Shown: piece by piece, positions 24,601 through 33,497 of the stretch
Numbering within the stretch: position 1 is the first letter of the stretch
Layout: every line of letters begins with the position of its first letter
Source: an uncultured Sediminibacterium sp.
Lineage (GTDB): Bacteria; Bacteroidota; Bacteroidia; Chitinophagales; Chitinophagaceae
Assembly (NCBI GenBank): GCA_937911175.1
Contig: CALDSE010000067.1
Location: forward strand, 1 to 44,591
Direction: 5' to 3'
Length of the DNA: 44,591 bases
The notes under the pieces: model-generated
Databases searched by the model: none
Seen by the model: only the letters and a program-made list of their open reading frames with translations
Told to the model about the DNA's origin: nothing
Translations under genes and position numbers: made by a program

Positions 24601-24870
24601 AATGGTGTAATTAACAACTTCTATGTAGAAGATGGTACTTACATGAGAGTTAAACAATTAAGTCTTGGTTACACAATCGACCCAGCTACATTAAAAAGAT
24701 ATGGCATCGACAAAGCACGTGTTTTTGTTCAAGGTGCTAACTTGTTTACTATTACAAACTATTCTGGTTTAGATCCAGAGGTTGCAGGAAGTACAAGTTC
24801 TTTTGGTGTTGATAAAGGTAACTACCCTCCGATGAAAACATTCAACGTAGGTATAAGCTTAACTTTTTAA
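21649..24870 (+). CDS. SusC/RagA-type TonB-linked outer-membrane transporter
   Basis: A 1073-residue outer-membrane import channel of the SusCD type. In order: signal peptide (about 1-21, ending VASAQ), carboxypeptidase-regulatory-like domain (about 25-95), the SusC signature LNEIVVTGYSSQKRKEITGS near 104-123, plug domain (about 120-230, with FIRGITSFGNATPLVIVDGV and IYGARGAAGVIIVTTKRG), and a long barrel. It binds a SusD lid, encoded 40 bp downstream. Codon use differs by eye from the surrounding genes, with many CGT, AAC, TTC and GCT codons, as expected for a very highly expressed protein. Substrate is inferred from the downstream GH30 and GH3 genes as a beta-glucan-type oligosaccharide. 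Confidence 0.95.
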   Translation: MRKFLRLITVPLLLLGLVASAQTRTIKGQVVSATDGKAVAGATISVNGQKVSAIASEDGTFTVNASGNVTLTVKSVGFANQTVSVAGTQSSIKVSLTEESSQLNEIVVTGYSSQKRKEITGSVSVVSVKDMKAVPSGTAEQMLQGQASGVTIIGSGSPGEGSTVFIRGITSFGNATPLVIVDGVQSAPGDLGSFRNLSANDIESVQVLKDGQAAIYGARGAAGVIIVTTKRGKGKPTITYDSYSGIQVPRTGNVWNKLDPQGMADLAFLAAKNSGQVDAQGNVSSGQYGTGKIAILPDYIKAGSYSGVGPNSGAAALAATNLALYNNDYSKGPIHLIVPANKKGTDWWDEIFDPAPMTSHSITASGGQDKSSYLFSLNYFDQKGTLLNTYLKRYSMRANTSWNIKDNIRIGENLQLFYKDNPRIGNNERGNAVNNTAWEQPIIPVYDAGGGFGGTAGSNLGNSSNPVANQVRAKDNVNHNWQIQGNVFAEVDFAKNFTARTVFGGNLDNYYGFYHNYRNYENAENPASNGYGEYSGYNNNWNFTNTLSYANVFKQDHSIKLMAGYEALKVQGRQVGGSRVNYFSDDLNYLSLNTGSPIGQNNYSNLYKTTTNSILAKVDYAFRDKYLVGLNGRRDGSSVFGPNTKFGNFWSASAAWVISNEDFFKNVKFINTLKLRGSYGLQGSIANVGSLNQYTLYGGGGGSSYYDLFGTSNTTVMGFYATNLGNLSTGWEKSKTLDFGFEATVLNNKLDISFDWYKKTIEGLLFQDQAPAVVGVGSSLPQVNIGDMQNTGIDLSLNYRGKVNNDLSYTVGANLGAYKNEIINIPGSAGFFETAYTHSSGPQIRNAIGQPVSAFFGYKIAGIFQSAADVASYAKMVDAAPGRFKYEDINKDGKISDDDRTFFGNPNPDFTLGINLNVAYKRFDISTNLYGSFGNEILNETRYFQDFLPSFQNSKSIPLLTESWLPTRPSTVWPIVENNTYFSTNGVINNFYVEDGTYMRVKQLSLGYTIDPATLKRYGIDKARVFVQGANLFTITNYSGLDPEVAGSTSSFGVDKGNYPPMKTFNVGISLTF

Positions 24871-24910
24871 TTTAATAAATAGAAAATTTAATAAATAAAA
24901 AAAATTCAAA

Positions 24911-26686
24911 ATGAAAAAGTATAATTTTAAACATATAATGCCAGTGGTGTTCTCTTTCTTGGTTATATTATATGCTTGTGACAAATCATACCTTGAGGTT
25001 CCTGCAGCTGGTGCATTAAGCCAGGATGTATTAGCGAACAAAATAGGTGTAGAAGCCCTTTTAGTGGGTGCTTATTCTTTATTAGATGGACAAGGTAGTT
25101 CTGCAGGTACCAACAATGGTCCTTGGGCAACTTCTTCAAGTAACTGGGTATACGGTTCTGTTGCGGGTGGTGACGCTCACAAAGGATCTGATCCAGGTGA
25201 CCAAAACTTGATCACTCCAATCGAGCAGTGGAATGCAACTGCGTCTAACGCATACTTAGACCAATTATGGCAACAACGTTATGATGGTGTTCAACGTTCA
25301 AACGAAACTTTAAGAGTAATGAAATTAGCTAAAGATATTTCTGCAGCTGATGTAACTCGTATTACTGCTGAAGCAAGATTTTTACGTGCACACTACCATT
25401 TCGACTTAGCAAAATTCTTCGGTAATATTCCTTATATCGATGAGTCTATTACATATGCTGCTGGTAACTTTTTAGTACCAAATGCTGGTGTTGATGCTAT
25501 TTTAGGTAAAATTGAAGCAGATTTAGCTTTTGCTTATGCTAACTTAACTGAAAATATGTCTTCAGTAGGTCGTGCTAACAAATGGGCTGCTGCTGCTTAC
25601 TTAGGTAAAGTTCAAATGTTTAGAAAGAAATATGCTGATGCTAAGACTACTTTAACTGCTGTTATTACTAGTGGTAAAACTCCATTAGGTGTTAAATATG
25701 CATTATTGCCAAAATTTGGTGATGTGTTTGATCCAGCAAAAAAGAATGGTTCTGAGCATGTGTTCTCTGTACAAATGACTGTTAATGACGGTACAGGTGC
25801 AGCTAACGCTAACGCTGGTGACGCCTTAAACTTCCCTTATGGTGGAGAGACAGGATGTTGCGGATTCTTCCAACCTTCATTCACTTTAGCAAATATTTAC
25901 AAAGTAACTGCTGATGGATTACCTATGTTAGGTGATGAGTTTTTCACAAACCCATTAAAAAATGACCAAGGTATTTCTTCTGATAAACCATACTCTCCTG
26001 ACGTTACAACTCCATTAGATCCTCGTATCGACTGGACAATTGGTCGTCGTGGTGTTCCTTACTTAGATTGGGGTATTATGCCAGGTTCTAACTGGGTAAG
26101 AGACCAAGGTACAGCTGGACCATACGAGCCATTAAAGCATTTATTTAGAAAAGCTCAAGTGGGTATTTTAACTGATGGTTCTTCTTGGACTAACGGTTTC
26201 ACTGCTAACAACTATCCTTTAATACGTTTTGCTGATGTGCTTTTATTAGCTGCAGAAGCTGAAGTTGAAACAGGTGGTTTAGAGAAAGCTAGAGAATATG
26301 TAAACCTTGTTCGTACGCGTGCTTCAAATCCTGCTGGATTTGTAGGACCATCTAACAATGCTGGTTTAGTATCTGGTACTAACTATCAAATTAAAACTTA
26401 CACTGCAGCTTGGACTGATGCTGCTGTTGCAAGAAAAGCGGTTCGTTTTGAGCGCAGATTAGAATTAGCTATGGAAGGACACCGTTTCTCTGACCTTACT
26501 CGTTGGGGACAAGGTGTAACTGAGCTAAACACTTATGCGGTTCAAGAAGCAGCTTTAGGTTACGGTCAAATTAAAGGTTCAACTTACAAAGCTGGAAAGT
26601 CTGAGTACTTACCTCTTCCTCAAACACAAATTGACAAATCTGTGAAAGACGGAAAATCGGTTTTAACTCAAAACCCTGGTTACTAA
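24911..26686 (+). CDS. SusD/RagB family surface lipoprotein
   Basis: A 591-residue SusD-like lipoprotein that lids the SusC channel and binds the glycan. The lipobox is LYAC with Cys23. The TPR-like helical body includes RITAEARFLRAHYHFDLAKFFG, the family hallmark, and the C-terminal RKAVRFERRLELAMEGHRFSDLTRWG is the usual SusD_RagB ending. The codon bias matches susC. It is followed 29 bp later by a strong terminator, so most transcription from the susC promoter probably ends here, which would keep the downstream enzymes at lower levels. Confidence 0.95.
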   Translation: MKKYNFKHIMPVVFSFLVILYACDKSYLEVPAAGALSQDVLANKIGVEALLVGAYSLLDGQGSSAGTNNGPWATSSSNWVYGSVAGGDAHKGSDPGDQNLITPIEQWNATASNAYLDQLWQQRYDGVQRSNETLRVMKLAKDISAADVTRITAEARFLRAHYHFDLAKFFGNIPYIDESITYAAGNFLVPNAGVDAILGKIEADLAFAYANLTENMSSVGRANKWAAAAYLGKVQMFRKKYADAKTTLTAVITSGKTPLGVKYALLPKFGDVFDPAKKNGSEHVFSVQMTVNDGTGAANANAGDALNFPYGGETGCCGFFQPSFTLANIYKVTADGLPMLGDEFFTNPLKNDQGISSDKPYSPDVTTPLDPRIDWTIGRRGVPYLDWGIMPGSNWVRDQGTAGPYEPLKHLFRKAQVGILTDGSSWTNGFTANNYPLIRFADVLLLAAEAEVETGGLEKAREYVNLVRTRASNPAGFVGPSNNAGLVSGTNYQIKTYTAAWTDAAVARKAVRFERRLELAMEGHRFSDLTRWGQGVTELNTYAVQEAALGYGQIKGSTYKAGKSEYLPLPQTQIDKSVKDGKSVLTQNPGY

Positions 26687-26714
26687 TTGAACTAACTTAA
26701 TAAGTTACTCATAT

Positions 26715-26755
26715 AAGAGTCCCGCCCCGAGCAATCGGAGCGGGACTCTTTTTTT
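26715..26755 (+). terminator. Strong intrinsic terminator after susD
   Basis: A 16-bp stem (26715-26730 with 26735-26750, one C/A mismatch) closes on a GCAA tetraloop and is followed by a T-run. It is unusually GC-rich for this genome. It separates susCD from the downstream enzyme genes. Confidence 0.9.
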
Positions 26756-26854
26756 GCCCATACCCACTCAAAAACGATTTCTTTAGTATCTTTATTACCT
26801 ATAAAAAAACCAATATTTACTGGGTTATTTAACCTGTATTTAAAATTTAATTTA

Positions 26855-29800
26855 ATGTTGCTAAGGAATTATTTTTTCGGTCTATGCTTGTTTTTATTAA
26901 GTGCTTGTTCTATTAAAAAACCACTTTTTGAATTAGTAAAATCAGAGAATTCTGGTATTCATTTTAACAATGAAGTTATTGAGAGTGATTCTTTGAATGT
27001 ACTTGACGTTTCTAATGTTTATAATGGGGGTGGTGTAGGTGTGGGCGACTTTAATAAAGATGGTTTACCCGATATTTATTTTACGGGTAATAAAGTGTCT
27101 AATAAATTATACCTCAATAAAGGCGATATGCAGTTTAATGATATCACTCTAGAGGCAGGCGTAACAGGTGAGGGAAGATGGAGCAGGGGTGTATCTATAG
27201 TGGACATAAACAACGATAGCTGGCCCGATATTTATGTTTCTGTGACCTTAGGCAATGATACAAATAAGCGAAAAAACCTTTTGTATATTAATAAGGGACT
27301 TAGTAAAACGGGTGTTCCCACTTTTAAAGAAGAAGCAGCTTCCTATGGACTTGCCGATACTTCTTTTTCTACCATGGCTAGTTTTTTTGATTATGATAAG
27401 GATGGCGACTTGGATATGTACTTAGTGGTGAACGAAATTAAGGACCCGCATACACCCAATGTATTTCATCCCAAGGATCAAGACCCTGCTTATTTTAGTT
27501 CCAGTAAATTATTTCAAAATAATTTTGATTCTACCTTACAACACCCAGTGTATACCGATGTATCTGCCAAAGCAGGTATTGAAAGAGAAGGTTATGGGCA
27601 TAGTGTAGTGGTCACTGATATTAATAAAGATGGTTGGCCCGATATTTTTGTAACCAACGATTATTTACCCAACGATTATTTATGGATCAATAACCAGGAT
27701 GGAACTTTCACAGACCAGTTATCGGATTATTTTAAACATAGTTCTGTGAATTCAATGGGTGTGGATGTAGCCGATATAAACAACGATGGCTTATTAGATT
27801 TTTGCACTTTGGATATGAATCCAAGAGACAACTATCGTAAAAAAATGATGCTGAATCCGAATAGTTATCAAACTTTTCAGAATAGCGATTTGTATGGATA
27901 CAATTATCAGTATGTAAGAAATACTTTACAAATTAATCAAGGCCCTCGTGTGCATCAAAACGATTCTATTGGCGCGCCTATTTTTAGTGAGATTGGATTT
28001 TTATCGGGCATAGCAGAAACCGATTGGAGTTGGACTCCTTTATTAGTGGACTTTGATAATGATGGCCACCGCGATTTAATTGTCACCAATGGTTTTCCAA
28101 AGGATGTAACCGACCATGATTTTATCACCTATCGAAACAAGGCTTATAGCTTTGCATCAAAAACACAATTACTTGTTGAAATTCCTGAAGTAAAAATTCA
28201 TAATTATGCATTTAAAAACAATGCCGATTTAACTTTCTATGATGTTACAACCGATTGGGGTTTGAAAATGCCTACTTTTTCCAATGGAGCTGCTTACGCC
28301 GACTTAGACAATGATGGAGACTTAGATTTAGTGGTAAATAATATCAATGACGAGGCTTCTATTTATCAAAATAAAGAAAGGCAAATAAATAAAGAGAATA
28401 CTCATTTCTTACAAGTGGTTTTAGAGGGAGATGCTTTAAATAAAAATGGCCTAGGTGCCTTCATTACCTTGTATTACGATAAAGGCCAAAAACAAGTTTG
28501 GGAAAATACACCTTACAGAGGGTATCTATCAACAGTGCAAAATATTGCTCAATTTGGTTTAGGAAAAATAAATACGATTGACTCTATAAAAGTGGAGTGG
28601 CCTTCTGGTCAACTGCAGTTGATAAAAAATGTTAAGGTAGACGAGAAGCTTACCATTCAATGGGATGCGGCCAGCCCTTTAATGAATAGAGGAGCTGAAG
28701 TTTTTGCTACTAATTCTTTATTTAAAGAAATTACAGACTCTTTGCAAGTGCATTACACGCATGAACAAGAAGATTTTATTGATTTTAATATTCAAAAATT
28801 ATTACCACATAAGTTTTCTGAATATGGTCCAGCTATTGCGGTAGGGGATATTAATGGTGATGGAATAGAGGATATGATTTTGGGTGGGGCTAGTCATTAT
28901 AGCGCTCAAATTTTTCAACAGCAAGCAAATGGTAGTTTCAAACAATCTTCTTTACTATCTAATACAACTTATGCTGGTAAGTCTAGTAGCGACCAAGGAT
29001 TATTATTACTAGATGTAGATGGAGATACAGACTTAGATTTATATATCACTGCTGGTGGCTATGAATTTAAAACCAACGATAAAAATTATCAAGACCAACT
29101 ATATATTAATAATGGAAAGGGTGCCTTTACAAAAGACACCACAGCCATTCCTTTGAATACCACTAGTAAACTATGTGTAAGAGCAGTTGATTACGATAAA
29201 GATGGCGACCTTGACTTATTTGTTTCAGGAAGGGTAGACCCTTGGAACTATCCTAAACCGGTTTCAAGTTTTATTTACAGAAACGATAGTAAAGAAGGCA
29301 AGGTTAAGTATACCGATGTAACAACAAGTGTAGCTAAAGATTTAAATAATATTGGTTTAGTCTGCGACGCTTTGTTTACTGATTTTGATAATGATGGCTG
29401 GCCTGATTTAATACTTACTGGAGAGTGGATGCCCATCACATTTTTAAAAAATGAAAAGGGGACATTTAAAAATGTAACTAGTACAACAGGCATTAATAAC
29501 CAAGTAGGTTTATGGAATACTATTACCGCCGGCGACTTTGATAATGATGGCGATATGGATTATGTAGTAGGTAATACAGGACGCAATTCTTTTTATCGAG
29601 CCTCGGATATCTATCCTATTTCTATTTATGCCAAGGACTTTGATAATAATGGTAGTTATGATGCATTCCCTACCTTGTATTTACCTACCAGTCATACCGA
29701 CGAAGTTAAAAAAGAATACCCTGCACAAACTAGAGACGATATTGTGAAGCAAATGATTGGTATGCGTGCTAAATTTCAAAATTATAAGACCTTTGCAACT

Positions 29801-30433
29801 GCCACCAAGGACCAATTACTTTCTAAAGAGCAGTTGGCAGTAGCGCAAGTGGTAAAAGCCAATAATTTAAGTTCTAGTTATATTCAAAATAAAGGAGGAG
29901 GTAAGTTTGAAATGACGGCGCTTCCTATACAAGCACAATTCTCGGTATTAAATGGTATGCAGGTAGATGATTATGATGGCGATGGCAATTTGGATATACT
30001 CATGAATGGCAATGATTATGGTACAGAGGTTTCAGTGGGCAGATATGACGCCTTAAATGGCCTATTATTAAAAGGTAATGGTAAAGGCCTGTTTACAGCC
30101 TTGAGTATACTAGAAAGCGGCATATTTATTCCAGGTAATGGTAAGGCGCTTGTAAAAATAAGAGGGGCTAAGGGCCAGTATTTAATGGCCGCTTCTCAAA
30201 ACAGAGGGCCTTTGAAAATATACACATTGAAAAAGCCAACATTGCTATTGCCAGTTCAGCCCAACGATGCTAGTGCTATTATTGAATATGCGAATGGCCA
30301 AAAAAGAAAAGAAGAGTTTTATTATGGTAATTCTTTCTTGTCTCAGTCGGCCCGTTTTATAAGCTATAATGAAAAAGTAAAGCTGATAACAATCATAGAC
30401 CAAAAGGGGCAAACTAGAAAAAACAATTATTAA
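26855..30433 (+). CDS. FG-GAP/VCBS repeat lipoprotein with ASPIC/UnbV domain (CRTAC1-like)
   Basis: A 1192-residue predicted lipoprotein (lipobox LLSAC, Cys18). I count 14 calcium-binding-type motifs of the form D-x-[ND]-x-D-G-x-x-D, such as DFNKDGLPD, DINKDGWPD, DFDNDGWPD and DYDGDGNLD, indicating two beta-propeller-like blocks. An ASPIC/UnbV domain lies between them at about residues 524-603 (KNGLGAFITLYYD to SIKVEWPSGQLQLI). Such proteins are usually extracellular and bind calcium and ligands; no enzyme activity is established. It starts the second transcription block after the susD terminator. A weak -7-like TATCTTTA is at 26787-26794. It is followed by the haloperoxidase-like gene 35 bp downstream. 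Confidence 0.88.
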   Translation: MLLRNYFFGLCLFLLSACSIKKPLFELVKSENSGIHFNNEVIESDSLNVLDVSNVYNGGGVGVGDFNKDGLPDIYFTGNKVSNKLYLNKGDMQFNDITLEAGVTGEGRWSRGVSIVDINNDSWPDIYVSVTLGNDTNKRKNLLYINKGLSKTGVPTFKEEAASYGLADTSFSTMASFFDYDKDGDLDMYLVVNEIKDPHTPNVFHPKDQDPAYFSSSKLFQNNFDSTLQHPVYTDVSAKAGIEREGYGHSVVVTDINKDGWPDIFVTNDYLPNDYLWINNQDGTFTDQLSDYFKHSSVNSMGVDVADINNDGLLDFCTLDMNPRDNYRKKMMLNPNSYQTFQNSDLYGYNYQYVRNTLQINQGPRVHQNDSIGAPIFSEIGFLSGIAETDWSWTPLLVDFDNDGHRDLIVTNGFPKDVTDHDFITYRNKAYSFASKTQLLVEIPEVKIHNYAFKNNADLTFYDVTTDWGLKMPTFSNGAAYADLDNDGDLDLVVNNINDEASIYQNKERQINKENTHFLQVVLEGDALNKNGLGAFITLYYDKGQKQVWENTPYRGYLSTVQNIAQFGLGKINTIDSIKVEWPSGQLQLIKNVKVDEKLTIQWDAASPLMNRGAEVFATNSLFKEITDSLQVHYTHEQEDFIDFNIQKLLPHKFSEYGPAIAVGDINGDGIEDMILGGASHYSAQIFQQQANGSFKQSSLLSNTTYAGKSSSDQGLLLLDVDGDTDLDLYITAGGYEFKTNDKNYQDQLYINNGKGAFTKDTTAIPLNTTSKLCVRAVDYDKDGDLDLFVSGRVDPWNYPKPVSSFIYRNDSKEGKVKYTDVTTSVAKDLNNIGLVCDALFTDFDNDGWPDLILTGEWMPITFLKNEKGTFKNVTSTTGINNQVGLWNTITAGDFDNDGDMDYVVGNTGRNSFYRASDIYPISIYAKDFDNNGSYDAFPTLYLPTSHTDEVKKEYPAQTRDDIVKQMIGMRAKFQNYKTFATATKDQLLSKEQLAVAQVVKANNLSSSYIQNKGGGKFEMTALPIQAQFSVLNGMQVDDYDGDGNLDILMNGNDYGTEVSVGRYDALNGLLLKGNGKGLFTALSILESGIFIPGNGKALVKIRGAKGQYLMAASQNRGPLKIYTLKKPTLLLPVQPNDASAIIEYANGQKRKEEFYYGNSFLSQSARFISYNEKVKLITIIDQKGQTRKNNY

Positions 30434-30468
30434 ATTAGACGCATTCGAAAAACTTAAATTAAAGTAAA

Positions 30469-31788
30469 ATGAAAAAGATTTTTAACGCATGTGTCAGTCT
30501 ACTATTAATGGCCTTTTTTCTTGTATCCTGTTCTCAAAATAAGCCCGCTCCTTTAAATGAAGTGGACTTGCTTATTAACAATGAAGATCAATTAACGCAG
30601 GTAATTATATATGATGTATTTACGCCGCCAGTGGCCAGTCGTATTTATGTGTACTCTTCTTTAGCTTCTTATGAAGCCATTCGTTTTGCCAAAGAGGGGA
30701 CAAGCTCCATTGCAGAAAAATTAAATGGCTTTGGGAAAATGCCTCTGCCTGAAAAAGGGAAAAATTATAATTTTTCTTTAGCAGCTACCAAGGCTTTTTT
30801 TAAAGTAACGCGTAATGTAAAAGTATTCTCCATCGATTCATTAACAAAATATGAACAGTCGGTGTATGATAATTACAAAGCCAATTTAGATGAAGCCACT
30901 TACAAAAATTCAATCGCCTTTGGAGATACCGTGGCTGCTGTTATTTTAGCCAGGGCTAAAACAGATGGCTATGCTATTTCAAGAGGCAAACAAAAATACT
31001 TAGGCAGTAATGAGCCAGGCAAATGGCGCCCAACACCTCCAGACTATTTAGATGGTGTAGAATGGTGTTGGAATACCATGAAGCCCATGGTACTAGATTC
31101 TGCTTCGCAGTTTATGCCTAATAGACCTCCAAAATATGAGACAAAGCCGGGCACTACTTTTTATGCTATGATGAAGGAAGTGTATGATATCAATAAAAAT
31201 TTAACAGAAGAACAAAAACTAATTGCCAAGTATTGGGATGATAACCCTTTTGTGATTGAGCATGCAGGTCATATGGTATATGGTAATAAAAAAATTACAC
31301 CAGGTGGACATTGGATAGGTATTACAGCGCAGGTGGTTAAACAAGCCAATGCAGATGCTGTAAAATCGGCACAATCTTTTGCTTTGACTGCTGTTGCATT
31401 GTATGACGGTTTTATTTCTTGTTGGGATGAAAAATACAGAAGTAGTTATGTAAGGCCTGTTAATGTGATCAATGAATTATTAGATAAAAATTGGGCGCCT
31501 TTATTACAAACGCCTCCTTTCCCTGAATATACAAGTGGGCATAGTACCATTACTGCATCGGCGGCCACTGTACTTACTAAATTATACGGAGAAAATTTTG
31601 CTTTCGAGGACTCAAGCGATTATAAGTATATAGGATTAAAAAGAAAATTCAGTTCTTTCCAAGCTGCTGCATCCGAAGCTTCTATTAGTAGAGTATACGG
31701 AGGAATTCATTATACCTTAAGTGTAAATGTGGGTAATGAGCAAGGAAAGAAAGTAGGGGCCTTGGTGGTCAAAAAATTATTAGAATAA
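30469..31788 (+). CDS. Vanadium-dependent haloperoxidase/PAP2-like lipoprotein
   Basis: A 439-residue lipoprotein (lipobox LVSC, Cys21) with the PAP2/vanadium haloperoxidase core at the C-terminus. The anion-binding motifs are K322-x6-RP (329-330), the SGH motif at 356-358 in YTSGHSTI, and SR-x5-H at 407-414 in SRVYGGIH. Acid phosphatases of the superfamily have an Asp four residues after that His; here it is Ser418. That agrees with a haloperoxidase-like rather than a phosphatase role, but sequence alone cannot settle it. The known members bind vanadate and oxidise halides, or hydrolyse phosphomonoesters. It lies between the FG-GAP lipoprotein and the GMC oxidoreductase (17 bp gap), probably one operon. 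Confidence 0.85.
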   Translation: MKKIFNACVSLLLMAFFLVSCSQNKPAPLNEVDLLINNEDQLTQVIIYDVFTPPVASRIYVYSSLASYEAIRFAKEGTSSIAEKLNGFGKMPLPEKGKNYNFSLAATKAFFKVTRNVKVFSIDSLTKYEQSVYDNYKANLDEATYKNSIAFGDTVAAVILARAKTDGYAISRGKQKYLGSNEPGKWRPTPPDYLDGVEWCWNTMKPMVLDSASQFMPNRPPKYETKPGTTFYAMMKEVYDINKNLTEEQKLIAKYWDDNPFVIEHAGHMVYGNKKITPGGHWIGITAQVVKQANADAVKSAQSFALTAVALYDGFISCWDEKYRSSYVRPVNVINELLDKNWAPLLQTPPFPEYTSGHSTITASAATVLTKLYGENFAFEDSSDYKYIGLKRKFSSFQAAASEASISRVYGGIHYTLSVNVGNEQGKKVGALVVKKLLE

Positions 31789-31805
31789 TTAATTTATAAA
31801 AAACC

Positions 31806-33488
31806 ATGTCTACAAAAAATCAAACTTACGATGCCATTGTGATTGGCTCAGGAATTAGTGGAGGATGGGCTGCTAAAGAACTATGTGAAAAAGGTTTAAA
31901 AACATTAGTGCTAGAGCGCGGCCGTGATGTAGTGCACTTAAAAGATTATCCAACGGCTACTAAACATCCTTGGGAATTCCCGCATAGAGGAAGGAAGACC
32001 ATCGAGCTTGTTAAAGACAATCCTATTGTAGATAGATGCTATGCTTATAATGAAACCTCTGCTCATTTTTTTGTGAAAGACAATGAGCATCCTTATGTAC
32101 AAGAAAAACCTTATGATTGGATTAGAGGGTATCAAGTTGGAGGCAAGAGTTTATTATGGGCGCGTCAAACACAGAGGTGGAGCAGGTATGATTTTGAAGG
32201 ACCCGCTAGAGATGGTTTTGGAGACTGGCCAATAACTTATGATGAATTAGCACCTTGGTATAGTCATGTTGAATTATTTGCTGGCATTAGTGGTAACTAT
32301 GACAAACTAGATACCTTACCTGATAGTGAATTCTTGCCTGCCTGGGAAATGAATGGGGTTGAAAAAGGCATGCAGTCAAGTATCATGAATAAATTTAAAG
32401 ACCGTAATGTAGTGCAAGGAAGATGCGCGCATTTGACAGTGCCTAAACCTATACATATTGAACAAGGTCGTCAGCAATGTCAAGCGCGTACCTTATGTGA
32501 AAGAGGTTGTCCATTTGGGGGCTACTTTAGCTCTAATGCCTCTACCATACCTTGGGCACAGAAAACAGGTAATTTAACCCTGCAAACCAATTCGGTGGTG
32601 CATTCTATTATTTATGATGAAGCCAAACAGAAAGCCACTGGGGTAAGAGTAGTAGATAGCATTACCAATAAGATGACAGAATATTATGCTAAAATAATTT
32701 TCTTAAATGCGGCCACTTTAAATACCAATTTAATTTTATTGAATTCTACTTCAAAGCGTTTTCCAAATGGTTTAGGCAATGACAATGGTTTATTAGGAAA
32801 GTATGTTGCCTTTCATAATTATAGAGGAAAATTATCAGCCTCTATTGATGGACCCATGGATGAATACCATTATGGTCGTCGTCCCACACAACCCATGATG
32901 CCTAATTTTAGAAATGTATATAAACAAGAAATGCCATTTCAAAGGGGCTATATGACTTTCTTTGGTGCAAGCAGGGGTCGTGCGCATGCAGAAGGCGTGG
33001 GTGGTGAATTTAAAGATGCTATTACTGAACCAGGCAATTGGTATGTATCTATGATGATGCAAGGGGAAACTATTCCAAAGAAAACCAATCATGTAAGATT
33101 AAGTACCGATCAAAAAGATAAATGGGGCATACCTCAATTAATTACATCAGTGGATTATGATGAGAATGATGTTTTATCCATGAAAGATTTTATACAAACA
33201 GGATCGGAAATGCTGGATGCAGCAGGTTGTAAGAATATAACCTCTAATGATACGAAGCAAGCGCCTGGTTTAGATATTCACGAAATGGGTGGGGTAAGAA
33301 TGGGAAAAGACCCTGCTACTTCTTTATTAAATGAACACAATCAAATGCATTTATGTAAAAATGTTTTTGTTACAGATGGTGCTTGTATGGTAAGTACAGG
33401 TACACAAAATCCTTCCCTTACATTTATGGCCATTACAGCAAGAGCTGCTAATTATGCAGTAGAGGCTTTAAAGAAAATGGAAATATAA
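31806..33488 (+). CDS. GMC family oxidoreductase (flavoprotein subunit type)
   Basis: A 560-residue FAD enzyme of the glucose-methanol-choline family. The FAD dinucleotide motif is VIGSGISGGWAAKELC (about 12-27, GxGxxG), and the C-terminal GMC signature has HEMGGVRMGKDP with the catalytic His region and NVFVTDGACM. Cysteines 225, 231 and 235 (QCQARTLCERGCPFGG) are typical of gluconate 2-dehydrogenase-like large subunits. No signal peptide is visible. The small partner subunit (subunit 3 type) usually encoded beside this class is not in the window. In this context it probably oxidises a sugar or glycoside, possibly to a 3-keto form; that is inference. GH30 follows 9 bp later. Confidence 0.9.
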   Translation: MSTKNQTYDAIVIGSGISGGWAAKELCEKGLKTLVLERGRDVVHLKDYPTATKHPWEFPHRGRKTIELVKDNPIVDRCYAYNETSAHFFVKDNEHPYVQEKPYDWIRGYQVGGKSLLWARQTQRWSRYDFEGPARDGFGDWPITYDELAPWYSHVELFAGISGNYDKLDTLPDSEFLPAWEMNGVEKGMQSSIMNKFKDRNVVQGRCAHLTVPKPIHIEQGRQQCQARTLCERGCPFGGYFSSNASTIPWAQKTGNLTLQTNSVVHSIIYDEAKQKATGVRVVDSITNKMTEYYAKIIFLNAATLNTNLILLNSTSKRFPNGLGNDNGLLGKYVAFHNYRGKLSASIDGPMDEYHYGRRPTQPMMPNFRNVYKQEMPFQRGYMTFFGASRGRAHAEGVGGEFKDAITEPGNWYVSMMMQGETIPKKTNHVRLSTDQKDKWGIPQLITSVDYDENDVLSMKDFIQTGSEMLDAAGCKNITSNDTKQAPGLDIHEMGGVRMGKDPATSLLNEHNQMHLCKNVFVTDGACMVSTGTQNPSLTFMAITARAANYAVEALKKMEI

Positions 33489-33497
33489 ATAAAATAA

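Noticed and set aside
21649..26686. Recent horizontal transfer of susCD based on different codon use
   Set aside because: The bias is toward codons expected for abundant proteins, and overall composition stays AT-rich, so high expression is the simpler explanation.
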